From Pontibacter harenae (GTDB lineage: Bacteria; Bacteroidota; Bacteroidia; Cytophagales; Hymenobacteraceae): 64,000 bases of DNA. The stretch covers positions 242,136 to 306,135 of the forward strand of contig NZ_JAJJWH010000001.1 of the NCBI RefSeq assembly GCF_020907245.1. Direction: 5' to 3'. Shown one piece after another: positions 36,141-45,512 of the stretch. Position numbers and translations under genes: made by a program. A model generated the notes under the pieces. The model was not told the DNA's origin and did not search any database. It saw nothing but the letters and a program-made list of their open reading frames with translations. Positions within the stretch are counted from its first letter, which is position 1. Each line of letters begins with the position of its first letter.

Positions 36141-37241
36141 TTAGCCCACCTTTACAACTGTGCTTACAGGAACAGGAATCGAAGCCTTCTTGTAAGAAAA
36201 GTATTTCTTCAAATTCAAGAAAGGCTTTTCGATGCACATCCAGGAAAGCCACGGTAGCAGGCAGAGCAAACTAATGTTTGCCAAAGCAAAATACAAATAG
36301 TTGTCGGTCAGGTAAGGGAAGTATGGGTTTATAAGCCTTGCAAATGCCCATACCACATACGGTATCGGAATATGATATAGATAGAGGCCATAACTGATTT
36401 TGCCTATAAATAGCAGGCGCTTGTTGTTAAACAAAGAAGAGAACCTGTATTTCTTGGCCTGCCCTTGGTGCACTAAAAAAGTTATCACGCACAAGGCTAT
36501 AACAGATACAAACGTACGAATGGGTACAGGAATATTTAAACTGCCAGATAGTTTGCCTGCCAAAAGTAGCATACTTAAAATTACGAGCAGATGCAGAGCT
36601 TTATAAGCCTTGCCTAACAAATGAGGCTTATAAGCCAGCACCCATGCCAATAGAGCTCCTAGACCGAAAGCGTCAAAGCAGGTGTAAGTAGGCAAATAGC
36701 CATACTCAAAGTTGGTGATAAATAATTGGCTGATGGTGCCAGTAAGTATAAAGGCGAGTATGACGGGAAGTATGTACTTTTTATTTGTATATAGAATAAC
36801 CCAAGGCCATAAAAAGTAAAACTGTTCTTCCACGGCTAAAGACCAGCAATGCGCTGTTAAATCGCCGAAATACTTTAAATTATAGAAGTGAATATTGGTA
36901 GTGAAAGTTAAAAGATAAGGAAGTTCAGAGTCGACACCCAGTTTGAAATATCGGCTTAAAAAATATACAAGAATAACTGTGAAGTAGTAGGCTGGCAGTA
37001 TTCTTAGGGCTCTTCTGAAGAAGAAGTTCTTGAAAGCAACGAGCTTAGAGGTACCTGTTTCCTCCGCTTCTTTTTTATTGTCAAACAGAATATTTGTTAT
37101 CAGGAAGCCGCTGAGCACGAAAAAAATATTTACGCCAACGAATCCGCCCTTCTGCAGGATCGGGAATGGCAACCAATGCGAAACAATAACAAGCATAACA
37201 GCTAGTGCTCTAACAGCATCAAGTTGCTTGAAATAGATCAT
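36141..37241 (-). CDS. Acyltransferase family 3 membrane protein (OafA/YrhL type)
   Basis: A 366-residue protein with about ten membrane segments. It starts YFKQLDAVRALAVMLVIVSHW (catalytic His about residue 22) and contains FFVLSGFLIT, RRALRILPAYYFTV and the SLAVEEQFYFLWPW motifs of acyltransferase_3 proteins. These modify lipopolysaccharide, exopolysaccharide or peptidoglycan with acyl groups. The acceptor is unknown. It runs opposite to the two flanking WLGDNRKM paralogs. Confidence 0.92.
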   Translation of the reverse strand: MIYFKQLDAVRALAVMLVIVSHWLPFPILQKGGFVGVNIFFVLSGFLITNILFDNKKEAEETGTSKLVAFKNFFFRRALRILPAYYFTVILVYFLSRYFKLGVDSELPYLLTFTTNIHFYNLKYFGDLTAHCWSLAVEEQFYFLWPWVILYTNKKYILPVILAFILTGTISQLFITNFEYGYLPTYTCFDAFGLGALLAWVLAYKPHLLGKAYKALHLLVILSMLLLAGKLSGSLNIPVPIRTFVSVIALCVITFLVHQGQAKKYRFSSLFNNKRLLFIGKISYGLYLYHIPIPYVVWAFARLINPYFPYLTDNYLYFALANISLLCLLPWLSWMCIEKPFLNLKKYFSYKKASIPVPVSTVVKVG

Positions 37242-37677
37242 AGGATATGGCTATAGATATTAGCGAATATATGTACTAACTTTCAATAAGTAAAATTGAT
37301 TACCAATTACTTAACTGTCGAATTAGCAAAGTATAAAAGCCAGTAAGCCCTCAGCTTTCTTATATTATTGCACTCTTTAAAAATATTTTCAGAGAATACA
37401 ATGAGCAGAAGTACTTATGCTTAAACATAAGCCTTTATCACTTTTGCACTTGATTAACGGTTTATTTGCTATACTGTTTCCGCAGCTCCTCCTTTATTAT
37501 TGCCCAGCTAATAAGCTTTCCCTACTTTCAAGGCTTCTCTTTATTTATGCGCGGCTGCTTCCTTAAAAGCGGTATAACCAGAAACTTAAAAGGGCGTAAG
37601 ATGTTTCGATAATTATTGTCTATACAAAAGTATCATCTAATTTTACGGGTGAGTTATTAGTAGGAGCGTATTCATTT
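37242..37677. other. Intergenic region
   Basis: 436 bp without a supported gene. No promoter-like or repeat structure stands out. TAATTTTA at about 37639, one base off TAnnTTTG, might serve the next gene. Confidence 0.5.
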
Positions 37678-38082
37678 ATGGAATCTATTTTCTTCCAGAA
37701 TCATGTGGTTACCATCACCCATGATAAGAGTTTGCAGTTAGGTACGGCTATCTGGGAGGGTTTTCTTTCTAGCCAAGAGTTTAGAGAGGCAATTACTACC
37801 TGTGTGCAGTTGATGGAAGGGCAGCGGCTCTTGAGGTGGCTAGGTGACAATCGTAAAATGAGAGTTATCCGTCAGGCAGATCAGGAGTGGTTTGTGGAGC
37901 ATATTCTGCCAAGGCTCCATAGTTCAACACTGCGCCGAAATGCCGTTTTGGTGTCAGAAGACTTTTTCAACAAAACAGCCGTAGAGCAGATCTACAAGCG
38001 ATCGGAGGGGCTAAGCGATCTGGTAACAAAAGATTTTGAAAATAAGGTATTAGCTATGGGTTGGTTAAAACAGCCCTTCTAG
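37678..38082 (+). CDS. WLGDNRKM-motif protein, paralog 2
   Basis: A 134-residue cytosolic protein similar throughout to the protein at 35635 (KNLYF/ESIFF start, then WLGDNRKM, then a DQEW/DLEW helix, and a C-terminal D-F region). It is not adjacent to its paralog, with the acyltransferase gene between. No known function. The strongly conserved WLGDNRKM motif suggests a binding site. Confidence 0.78.
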   Translation: MESIFFQNHVVTITHDKSLQLGTAIWEGFLSSQEFREAITTCVQLMEGQRLLRWLGDNRKMRVIRQADQEWFVEHILPRLHSSTLRRNAVLVSEDFFNKTAVEQIYKRSEGLSDLVTKDFENKVLAMGWLKQPF

Positions 38083-38245
38083 CATTATAGATATTCAGAA
38101 GGGAAAATATTATGGCGTTAGATTTGATGGACACAAAGCATCTAGATGTAAGGTTATCTTTCTAAAAGTTGTAAATCTTGCTCAAGAAGAGTATACTCGT
38201 ATGCTATAGTTAGTTTGCGAGAACATATATATGCTTCAAGTAGCT

Positions 38246-38644
38246 ATGAAGAAGATAACAGGTATAAGTTTAGTTGTGGTAGTTCTTTTCGCCACGTTGT
38301 TTATTACAGCATTTCAAAACCCTAAAAACGAGCCCGTGCGACATATTGTAGTTTTCAAGTATAAACCAGATGCAACTTCTGCCCAAATTGAAAAGGTGAC
38401 CAAAGCCTTTGGTGATTTGCAAAATAAAATTCCTGGTATTGTAGCCTTCGAATATGGCGTGAACGATAGCCCAGAGAACAAAAACCTTGGCTTTACCCAT
38501 GTTTACCAATTAACGTTTGAAGATGCCGCAGCACGTGATAATTACCTGCCGCATCCAGAGCATAAGACGTTTGGTGAATTATTGGGACAACTAGATATTC
38601 TAGAAGATGCTTTTGTAGTGGATTATGCTCCTGTAAAGCCTTGA
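38246..38644 (+). CDS. Dabb-domain (stress-responsive A/B barrel) protein
   Basis: A 132-residue protein with an N-terminal signal peptide or anchor (MKKITGISLVVVVLFATLFIT) and a Dabb domain: VRHIVVFKYKPDATSAQIEKVTKAFGDL, then PGIVAFEYGVNDSPENKNLGFTHVYQLTF and the HPEHKTFGELL end. Such ferredoxin-like proteins form dimers and may bind hydrophobic ligands. The ATG at 38246 is chosen over one five codons upstream, because it begins the signal peptide. Confidence 0.88.
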   Translation: MKKITGISLVVVVLFATLFITAFQNPKNEPVRHIVVFKYKPDATSAQIEKVTKAFGDLQNKIPGIVAFEYGVNDSPENKNLGFTHVYQLTFEDAAARDNYLPHPEHKTFGELLGQLDILEDAFVVDYAPVKP

Positions 38645-38836
38645 ACCTGCGTAGTAGCAGGAGGTTAATAGTGTACAGTCCCTTCTCAGCGTTGTCGAAA
38701 TACACTACGCAGCCCATTTGCGTATGTAAGTGAATGCATTATATGCAACTGCCCTTCTCGGTAGCAGTAGCTGCCAGTTGTTTACCAGAAGTCTTCTGCT
38801 GTTGTTGGCATTTTCAGTTGCAACCATTGCTCTCGC

Positions 38837-39351
38837 TTAATCAAGGTAATGTGTTAGAAACCATAGTTATCTTTGTTTGTGAGGTAGAATCGTGCTGATG
38901 AATAAAGATATTCCTCAGGAGCAGTAGCTAGCTACCATTTCTCCTGAATAGGGTTATGGTGTGTATAATCCAGCTTTTGCTCTGTTACAGCAGTAGAGTA
39001 GCAGTACACCGACAGTGGGTTGCGTTCCCACAGTTGGTACTGTCGATCCTTAGCCCCACTCGAAACTTCTCCAGTACCGCAGGGTAGTGCTTTACCAGGT
39101 CAGCCTTAATTTGCTGTTGTATATTTTAAGAAGTCCCGCAGCACATTTTCCCGCCTGTGTGGCTCCTCCATTTTCCAGAGCAGGTGCAGGTGGTTAGGCA
39201 TAATAACAAATCCGTATACCTTCACCCGCTTGTTCTCCACAAGAAACCGCAGGCTTTCAATAATGAGGTTCTTGTACTTGTCTGGCTTCAGGAGGTGTTT
39301 CCACTCAAGTATAGTAGCCGTGAAGAACGCTATGTGCCTCTGCTCGAACAT
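38837..39351 (-). pseudogene. RAYT (REP-associated tyrosine transposase) pseudogene
   Basis: The intact part (39106-39351) reads MFEQRHIAFFTATILEWKHLLK, then GFVIMPNHLHLLW, the HxH motif of Y1 single-strand transposases, and KYTTAN. The rest continues in pieces of other frames: QIKADLVKHYPAVLEKFRVG, then AKDRQYQLWERNPLSVYCYS, KLDYTHHNPIQEKW, an in-frame TAG, then APEEYLYSSARFYLTNKDNYGF and FLTHY. I count three frameshifts and one nonsense codon across about 171 codons. The total length fits RAYT proteins. It lies next to a 48-nt repeat copy. Confidence 0.85.
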
Positions 39352-39458
39352 GTGCTAAAATATTGTGGTGCACTCACTAAGGTTGTGCTGTGAGTGCTTG
39401 AACTGCCGCTTTTATACCTCTCTTGCGGCTTATGCCGTTACTGTTTCTCCTACAACAC

Positions 39459-39506
39459 CCTCCGCCGTTGTTGTGTGTTGGCACCAACAACCACTGTAGC
39501 GCCTGC
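39459..39506 (+). repeat. 48-nt dispersed repeat, copy 1 (REP-like)
   Basis: This 48-base segment matches 51012-51059 at 40 of 48 positions, with no gaps and identical orientation. It begins CCTCCGCCGTTG, has the complementary pair GTTGTTG and CAACAAC around an 11-nt centre, and ends GCGCcTGC. It lies 108 bases upstream of the RAYT pseudogene start. Confidence 0.7.
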
Positions 39507-39602
39507 CTACTGTATTGCTTCAGTTGAGAAGGTAGGCTTATATGGAACTACTGCTATAACGTATTGCTGCGGTTGAGTTACGGCAGGGAAAGGAATATTT
39601 GT

Positions 39603-40652
39603 TTATGCTGTCGCAACAAAATTTGTGCTTTTAGTGCTAACTAGCTGATCAAACAACTTTATAAGGTCTGTTTCTGTTTTAATATGTTCAGTAGATTGTA
39701 CATAAATGGGGAAATCGTAGTAAGATTCTAAAATGGAAGCTACTTCTCTAGGCTTATCTGAACATACTATAAGATGTGTGTTGGGCCTGTTGAAGGCTGT
39801 CCTAATAAGTTCTAGTAAATGAGGTTCGGTTTTAAAAGAGGCACCTAATACAACTAAACGCTGATATGTTTTTAGGTCCATAGCTAATTGATTATAATAT
39901 GCTTTTAATACAGGGTCTTCTTTTATTAGTGTCTTTTTGAGGTTAGGGCTATTATAAATCATTACTGGATTCTCATTTATAATTCCTTTTTTTAGCTTCG
40001 TTGTTGAGTGTGTATTTCTTTTATACTTATATGAGCCATGTAAATGCCCCATAAGGTATGGCAAATTATTTAACTTCCATTGATTGAATTCTCCATAATG
40101 AAAGCTGTCTTTAAACAGATAGTCCTGTTTCTGACTCACCTTCCTTCGTTCTGTCAGTAAAGCATCAAGCACGCCATCATAGTTCAATGTGTAAATGTGC
40201 AGCTTCCTTACTTCGTTCTTTCGAAGAATATTAGAGAAGTTATCTCCTATGTGCGGTAGGAGCTTTTTGATGTTACTGTAACCGCCTTTGTTTTCAAATT
40301 CAGTAAAGCGATAGCAAATCCTCTTGATCTCATCTTGAAGAAGATTCCGATGTGAACTTACTGAGTATTCGATGTTGTAGTCTCTGCTTATCATGTTCTT
40401 GAATAGTTTAGATTCAAAGACTGTTTGGTAAAACTGGATAATTTCTTCACCATTTTTAGATGGGAAGGCGGAGCTCGGATTGTTGAGGATGTTATCCAGT
40501 TCTCCCCAAAGATTGTTCAATGCTAACAGGTCTCTATGTGCCTGTTCCAACTCCTGCTTGAGGTGAGACTTTGAACTTTCTTTGGAGTATTGGTTAATTA
40601 TATCAGCAATAATATAATTAAGTCCGCTTCCGATTATGGCGACAGTTTTCAT
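39603..40652 (-). CDS. SIR2-like domain protein, possible antiphage NADase
   Basis: A 349-residue protein with a Rossmann-like start (KTVAIIGSGLNY). It has the SIR2-type motifs TLNYD (155-159), GHLHGSYK (His205, the region of the catalytic His), and VVLGASFKTEP (267-276). The order fits SIR2_2/DUF4917-like proteins rather than true sirtuins. Many such proteins are NAD-depleting effectors of defence systems. It stands alone, is clearly richer in A/T than the neighbouring nrd genes, and lies between a decayed mobile element and nrdA. I cannot prove NADase activity. No antitoxin or sensor partner is adjacent. Confidence 0.72.
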   Translation of the reverse strand: MKTVAIIGSGLNYIIADIINQYSKESSKSHLKQELEQAHRDLLALNNLWGELDNILNNPSSAFPSKNGEEIIQFYQTVFESKLFKNMISRDYNIEYSVSSHRNLLQDEIKRICYRFTEFENKGGYSNIKKLLPHIGDNFSNILRKNEVRKLHIYTLNYDGVLDALLTERRKVSQKQDYLFKDSFHYGEFNQWKLNNLPYLMGHLHGSYKYKRNTHSTTKLKKGIINENPVMIYNSPNLKKTLIKEDPVLKAYYNQLAMDLKTYQRLVVLGASFKTEPHLLELIRTAFNRPNTHLIVCSDKPREVASILESYYDFPIYVQSTEHIKTETDLIKLFDQLVSTKSTNFVATA

Positions 40653-40751
40653 TATCTATTTTAAGGATATTTGGCTAAAAGCTATGACATCACGATTTCG
40701 CCTGCTAATTATAAATTAGTAATAACATAGGATGTACTTAGGTTGAGCAAA

Positions 40752-40785
40752 ATAAAGGGAGAACTATAACTAGCTCTCCCTTTAT
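40752..40785 (-). terminator. Terminator-like hairpin after nrdA
   Basis: A perfect 11-bp stem (40752-40762 with 40775-40785) with a 12-nt loop. It lies just past the nrdA stop, with a short T tract on the minus strand. Confidence 0.65.
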
Positions 40786-40793
40786 AAGTTACC

Positions 40794-43175
40794 TTACGAT
40801 CCGCAAGCTTCGCATGCGTCTGGGTTATCCAGTGAGCAGCTCATGTCGCTGCGGTTCTGATCTTGTTCCTGGTAGACTGGCGACAGCGTTTCGGCTGCCT
40901 GTTTCTCTACCGTAAACTTGATGGCATCTACCGCTGACTTAGTGCGCAGGTAGTACATACCTGTTTTCAGGCCTTTCTTCCAGCTATAGAAGTGCATCGA
41001 GGTCAGCTTACCGAAGTTCACGTTCTGCACGTGCAGGTTCAGCGACTGGCTTTGGCAGATGAAGGCACCGCGGTCGGCGCTCATGTCAATTACCGTACGT
41101 TGGCTGATCTCCCATACTGTTTTGTATAGGTCTTTGATGTGCTGCGGAATGTTCGGGATATCCTGTACCGAGCCGTTGGCTGCGATAATGTCCTGCTTCA
41201 TTCTGTCGTTCCAAATGCCCAGCGCGATCAGGTCTTTCAGCAGGTGCTTGTTCACCACCATAAACTCACCTGAAAGTACACGGCGTACATAGATGTTAGA
41301 AGTATAAGGCTCAAACGATTCGTTGTTGCCTAAAATCTGGGCAGTAGAAGCTGTAGGCATTGGAGCCAGCAATAATGAGTTGCGTACACCATGCTCTATC
41401 ACCTCTTGGCGAAGTTCTTCCCAATCCCAACGGCCACTGTCTGGTGTTACGTTCCACAGGTCGAACTGGAATTTACCTTCTGATAATGGAGAGCCTTTAA
41501 ACGTCTCGTAATGTCCTTGCTTTTTAGCTAAGTCTTTAGAAGCCGTCATGGCAGCAAAATAGATCGTCTCGAAGATATCTTTGTTCAGACCACGAGCCTC
41601 TTCGCTTTCGAACGGCATACGCAGGTGAATAAATGTATCGGCTAAGCCTTGCACACCTAAACCAATCGGGCGGTGGCGCATGTTAGAATTACGAGCCTCT
41701 TCTACTGGGTAATAGTTAATATCGATAACCTTGTTCAGGTTTTTGGTAACATGGTACGTTACATCAAACAGCTTCTGGTGGTCGAACACCTTATGGCCGT
41801 TCTCTTCTTTCACAAAACGAGGCAATGCCAAAGAAGCCAGGTTACAAACAGCTACCTCATCGGCGCTGGTATACTCCATAATCTCGGTACACAGGTTCGA
41901 GCTCTTAATGGTGCCCAGGTTCTGCTGGTTGCTCTTACCGTTAGCCGCATCTTTATACAGCATGTAAGGTGTACCAGTCTCAATCTGAGACTCCAGCACA
42001 GCAAACCAAAGGTCTTGTGCTTTTATCGTTTTGCGGGCACGGCCTTCACGCTCGTACTTCTCGTACAGGCGCTCAAAGTCTTTACCCCAGCAATCGGCCA
42101 GGCCAGGTGCTTCGTGCGGGCAGAACAGGCTCCATTCGCCGTTCTCCTCCACACGCTTCATAAACAAGTCTGGTGTCCAAAGAGCATAAAACAAATCACG
42201 GGCACGGTTTTCTTCTTTACCATGGTTCTTGCGCAGGTCCAGGAAGTCGAAGATATCAGAGTGCCAAGGCTCCAGGTAAATAGCGAAAGCGCCTTTACGC
42301 TTACCGCCGCCCTGGTCTACGTAGCGGGCCGTGTCGTTAAACACTTTCAGCATAGGAATGATACCGTTAGAGGTACCGTTCGTGCCTTTGATGTAAGAAC
42401 CCGTAGCACGCACATTGTGTATGCTCAGGCCGATACCACCAGCGCTTTGCGAAATCTGAGCGCACTGCTTCAGCGTGTCGTAAATGCCTGGTATGCTATC
42501 GTCTTTCATGGTAAGCAGGAAGCACGAAGAAAGCTGTGGCTTTGGCGTACCTGCGTTAAATAATGTTGGGGTGGCGTGCGTAAACCACTTCTCGGACATG
42601 AGATTATAAGTCTCGATGGCAGATTCGATGTCCTCCTTGTGGATACCCACGGCCACACGCATCAACATGTGCTGCGGACGCTCTACGATCTTGCCATCCA
42701 GGCGAAGCAGGTAAGAGCGCTCCAATGTTTTATAACCGAAGTAATCGTAGTTGTAATCACGGTCGTAAATGATAGTAGAGTCGAGGGAAGCAGCATGCTT
42801 GCGGATTACCTCATACACATCCTTCGAGATAAGCGAAGCGTTCTCGCCTGTTTTCGGGTCTTGGTAAGTATACAAGCGCTTCATGGTGTTCGAGAACGAC
42901 TTGCTTGTAACCTTGTGCAGGCTAGAGATAGCCACACGCGCCGCCAGCACCGCATAATCGGGGTGCTTAGTGGTAAGCGAGGCTGCAGTTTCTGCTGCCA
43001 GGTTATCCAGCTCTACAGTAGTTACGCCGTCGTAAATACCGTCGATCACCTTCTTGGCCACCTCAATCGGCGACACATAATCCATATTCAAACCGTAGCA
43101 CAGCTTTTCGATGCGTGCCGTAATCTTATCGAATTTAACAGATTCGCGTCTGCCGTCTCGTTTAACTACTAACAT
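40794..43175 (-). CDS. nrdA: Ribonucleoside-diphosphate reductase, large subunit
   Basis: NrdA reduces ribonucleoside diphosphates to deoxyribonucleotides using a radical from NrdB. The 793-residue protein begins with an ATP-cone ([25 protein letters not shown], overall-activity allosteric site). It has the SSCFLLTM segment with the catalytic cysteine, the [11 protein letters not shown] region, the conserved [25 protein letters not shown] segment, and the C-terminal cysteine pair CEAC. This eukaryote-like class Ia arrangement is normal in Bacteroidota. nrdB lies upstream, separated by 359 bases. Confidence 0.97.
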   Translation of the reverse strand: MLVVKRDGRRESVKFDKITARIEKLCYGLNMDYVSPIEVAKKVIDGIYDGVTTVELDNLAAETAASLTTKHPDYAVLAARVAISSLHKVTSKSFSNTMKRLYTYQDPKTGENASLISKDVYEVIRKHAASLDSTIIYDRDYNYDYFGYKTLERSYLLRLDGKIVERPQHMLMRVAVGIHKEDIESAIETYNLMSEKWFTHATPTLFNAGTPKPQLSSCFLLTMKDDSIPGIYDTLKQCAQISQSAGGIGLSIHNVRATGSYIKGTNGTSNGIIPMLKVFNDTARYVDQGGGKRKGAFAIYLEPWHSDIFDFLDLRKNHGKEENRARDLFYALWTPDLFMKRVEENGEWSLFCPHEAPGLADCWGKDFERLYEKYEREGRARKTIKAQDLWFAVLESQIETGTPYMLYKDAANGKSNQQNLGTIKSSNLCTEIMEYTSADEVAVCNLASLALPRFVKEENGHKVFDHQKLFDVTYHVTKNLNKVIDINYYPVEEARNSNMRHRPIGLGVQGLADTFIHLRMPFESEEARGLNKDIFETIYFAAMTASKDLAKKQGHYETFKGSPLSEGKFQFDLWNVTPDSGRWDWEELRQEVIEHGVRNSLLLAPMPTASTAQILGNNESFEPYTSNIYVRRVLSGEFMVVNKHLLKDLIALGIWNDRMKQDIIAANGSVQDIPNIPQHIKDLYKTVWEISQRTVIDMSADRGAFICQSQSLNLHVQNVNFGKLTSMHFYSWKKGLKTGMYYLRTKSAVDAIKFTVEKQAAETLSPVYQEQDQNRSDMSCSLDNPDACEACGS

Positions 43176-43534
43176 AACATATGCAATTAGTGGGCTTGAA
43201 AGGCCCAGGTTATTAATAAAAAAATATATATAGTAACCTCTGCTGCTGCAGAAGGTGGTTATACTAGGCCATGTAACTCAACCTGCTCATACGTGCACAG
43301 CAGTGTAAGCCGTTGTAGTACAAACGATTATAGGTAAAGCCAAATGCTTTTACTATATAGTGGGGTTGAAATGCCCGTTTAGGTGGCGGTGGTGCCAACT
43401 ATGGTTCCGAAACAGCTTGTGGAGGCACGTTTGCTCCGACTGTTGTGTTTCGTAATTGATTACTAAAAGTAAATATGGGAAGGGAAAGAGTACTTCCCCT
43501 TTTGCTCCCGAAATTTACAACGTAAAGTTTATTC
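43176..43534. other. nrdB-nrdA intergenic region
   Basis: 359 bp without a supported gene. An imperfect hairpin near 43235-43260 could be a weak minus-strand terminator or leader element. Confidence 0.5.
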
Positions 43535-44494
43535 TTAAAAGTCTTCGTCCAGGCTGAAAACGTTTTTGTCTTTGTCGCCCATTACACCCGCCTTCTGGTA
43601 ATCGCCCACGCGCTTCTCAAAGAAGTTTGTCTTGCCTTGCAGCGAGATCATTTCCATGAAATCGAATGGGTTGGTAGAGTTGTAGATCTTGCTGCAGCCA
43701 AGTGCTACCAACAGGCGGTCAGCTACAAACTCAATGTACTGGTTCATCAGTTTAGCGTTCATGCCTATTAAGTCTACTGGCAGTGCATCCGTCACAAACT
43801 CCTGCTCTATGCTTACCGCATCGCGAATAATTTCCAGTACACGCTCTTGCGGCAGTTTATTGTGCAGCATACTATAAAGTAAGCAAGCAAAATCGCAGTG
43901 CAGGCCTTCATCGCGCGAGATTAGCTCGTTAGAAAAAGTAAGGCCTGGCATCAAGCCACGCTTCTTCAGCCAGAAAATAGAGCAGAAAGAGCCAGAGAAG
44001 AAAATACCTTCCACAGCTGCAAAAGCAATCAGGCGTTCAGCAAAGTTTTCGCTCTCGATCCAGCGAAGCGCCCAGTCTCCTTTTCTTCCAACAGCAGGCA
44101 CTGTTTCCAGCGCATTAAATAGATGGTCCTTCTCGCTTTGCTTCTTTACATAGGTATCTATAAGTAAAGAGTACGTTTCGGCGTGAATATTTTCCATCAT
44201 GATTTGGAAACCATAAAAGCATCGCGCCTCAGGTATCTGCACCTCATTCATGAAGTTCACGGCCAGGTTCTCGTTCACGATACCGTCAGAAGCGGCAAAG
44301 AATGCAAGCACGTGGCTGATGAAATGACGTTCTCCGTCGTTCAGGTTTTCCCAGTCCTTAAGGTCCTGGCTTAAATCTATCTCTTCGGCAGTCCAAAAAC
44401 TGGCTTCAGCTTTCTTGTACATCTGCCACACCTCGTCATTCTGTATCGGGAACAGAACAAAGCGGTTTGGATTCTCTTTCAGTATTGGCTCCAT
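43535..44494 (-). CDS. nrdB: Ribonucleoside-diphosphate reductase, small subunit
   Basis: NrdB holds the diiron-tyrosyl radical cofactor. The 319-residue protein has [16 protein letters not shown] with the first metal ligand and the [17 protein letters not shown] region. [24 protein letters not shown] follows, where the radical Tyr is the one in CFYGFQ and ENIHAE supplies further ligands. The closest architecture is eukaryote-like R2. It ends NVFSLDEDF, the C-terminal tail that docks to NrdA. It is transcribed from a TATATTTG element about 110 bases upstream. Confidence 0.97.
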   Translation of the reverse strand: MEPILKENPNRFVLFPIQNDEVWQMYKKAEASFWTAEEIDLSQDLKDWENLNDGERHFISHVLAFFAASDGIVNENLAVNFMNEVQIPEARCFYGFQIMMENIHAETYSLLIDTYVKKQSEKDHLFNALETVPAVGRKGDWALRWIESENFAERLIAFAAVEGIFFSGSFCSIFWLKKRGLMPGLTFSNELISRDEGLHCDFACLLYSMLHNKLPQERVLEIIRDAVSIEQEFVTDALPVDLIGMNAKLMNQYIEFVADRLLVALGCSKIYNSTNPFDFMEMISLQGKTNFFEKRVGDYQKAGVMGDKDKNVFSLDEDF

Positions 44495-44604
44495 AAGCTA
44501 AAATTTAAAAAAGTAAAGGGTTTAGCATTCGCATGCTGGCAACCTCTGCTGCTCTCAATAGTTAAGCAATACCTAAGAACCAGGCTGCCGGAACATTGTG
44601 AATT

Positions 44605-44612
44605 CAAATATA
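44605..44612 (-). promoter_or_regulatory. -7 element of nrdB
   Basis: TATATTTG on the minus strand matches TAnnTTTG, 110 bases before the nrdB ATG. No clear -33 TTG. Confidence 0.55.
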
Positions 44613-45066
44613 GAGAAATGAACTCTAAAATGAGGGTTAAAGTTTTTCAATTTGTCCACAAATGCATAATCACTTGATTAAGTGTTTGTTGTAATAAAAT
44701 TAACAGCAATGTTAACATTCGTTTCGATGCATATATTTGATAAATAATATTCCTGATTATATATGTTTAGCTGTGTTTTTAGTGCAAAACCGCTCTGCTG
44801 ATGCTCAGGGGGCTTTAAGCTTGTGGCCAGAGAATATAAAGTGCAATTTCAAAACAAAGGTCAAAGCCGTGTCTTCTTCTTGTGTTGTGGTGTTTGTGGA
44901 TAAGGTGTGCTCTTTGATTTTGCTGTAACTAGTTGGGGTGAAGTGTTTTGTGGGTGTTTTTGCGGTTGTGTCAAAAAAAGAAGTGTGGATTTCAACATGG
45001 TTTTCCACATTACTGTTGATTAAGGTTGATATTTGGTGATAACCAGTTAGAAACAGAAAAAATCGC

Positions 45067-45097
45067 TTGCAAAATTAGAATATGTGTCGTACTTTTG
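45067..45097 (+). promoter_or_regulatory. Promoter of rplU-rpmA
   Basis: TACTTTTG at 45090-45097 with TTG at 45067-45069, 20 bases apart, giving a good Bacteroidota-type promoter. Confidence 0.7.
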
Positions 45098-45129
45098 CGG
45101 ACTAAATCTAAAAATATACATTGAAGCTG

Positions 45130-45441
45130 ATGTACGCAATTGTAGAAATCGCAGGTCAACAGACCAAAGTAGAGAGCGGTAAGTTCATCTACGCTAACAA
45201 GCTTTCCGGCAATGAAGGTGACGCCGTTGAGTTCACCAATGTTCTTCTTACTGATGACAACGGTACTATCACAGTTGGCGCTCCTTTCGTAGAGGGTGTA
45301 AAGGTAACAGGTAAAATCCTGACCTCCCTAGTGAAAGGCGACAAAGTGATCGTTTTCAAAAAGAAGAGAAGAAAAGGATATCGTAAAAAGAATGGTCACC
45401 GCCAGCAGTTTACGAAGGTTCTTATCGAGAGCATTGGTTAA
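45130..45441 (+). CDS. rplU: 50S ribosomal protein L21 (bL21)
   Basis: The 103-residue protein opens MYAIVEIAGQQTKVESG and ends with the basic KKKRRKGYRKKNGHRQQFTKVLIESI segment, the rRNA-binding tail of bL21. The ATG at 45130 is preferred to the TTG three codons upstream. It forms an operon with rpmA, the usual pairing. No obg or other gene follows. Confidence 0.97.
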   Translation: MYAIVEIAGQQTKVESGKFIYANKLSGNEGDAVEFTNVLLTDDNGTITVGAPFVEGVKVTGKILTSLVKGDKVIVFKKKRRKGYRKKNGHRQQFTKVLIESIG

Positions 45442-45512
45442 GCAGTAAGAAGAAATTAATCGTGAAAACTTTTCAGGTATAGTTCGCTAGCCTGAGTTAA
45501 ACTTTAAAAAAC

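Larger units (their letters stand above)
44495..45129. promoter_or_regulatory. Divergent nrdB/rplU region with DnaA-box cluster
   Basis: 635 bp without a supported gene. It holds the nrdB -7 element (44605-44612, minus strand), the rplU promoter (45067-45097), an AT-rich stretch (44690-44765), and several DnaA-box-like 9-mers: TTGTCCACA (44652-44660), TGTGGATAA (44895-44903, the exact complement of TTATCCACA), TGTGGATTT (44984-44992) and TTTTCCACA (45001-45009). Candidate oriC or DnaA-regulated nrd promoter. Confidence 0.55.

Noticed and set aside
38493-38717. Minus-strand frame overlapping the Dabb gene
   Set aside because: It shares most bases with a well-supported gene in the other direction and has no domain signature.
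39157-39576. Plus-strand frames near the RAYT remnant
   Set aside because: They run antisense to the pseudogene or across the repeat and do not resemble known proteins.
41673-42563. Long 296-codon frame opposite nrdA (also 42576-43172)
   Set aside because: Both are antisense to a clear ribonucleotide reductase gene and show no family signature. They arise from the codon bias of nrdA.
44737-45008. Small frames in both directions between nrdB and rplU
   Set aside because: They overlap each other and the DnaA-box region, have no ribosome binding site and no recognisable domain.
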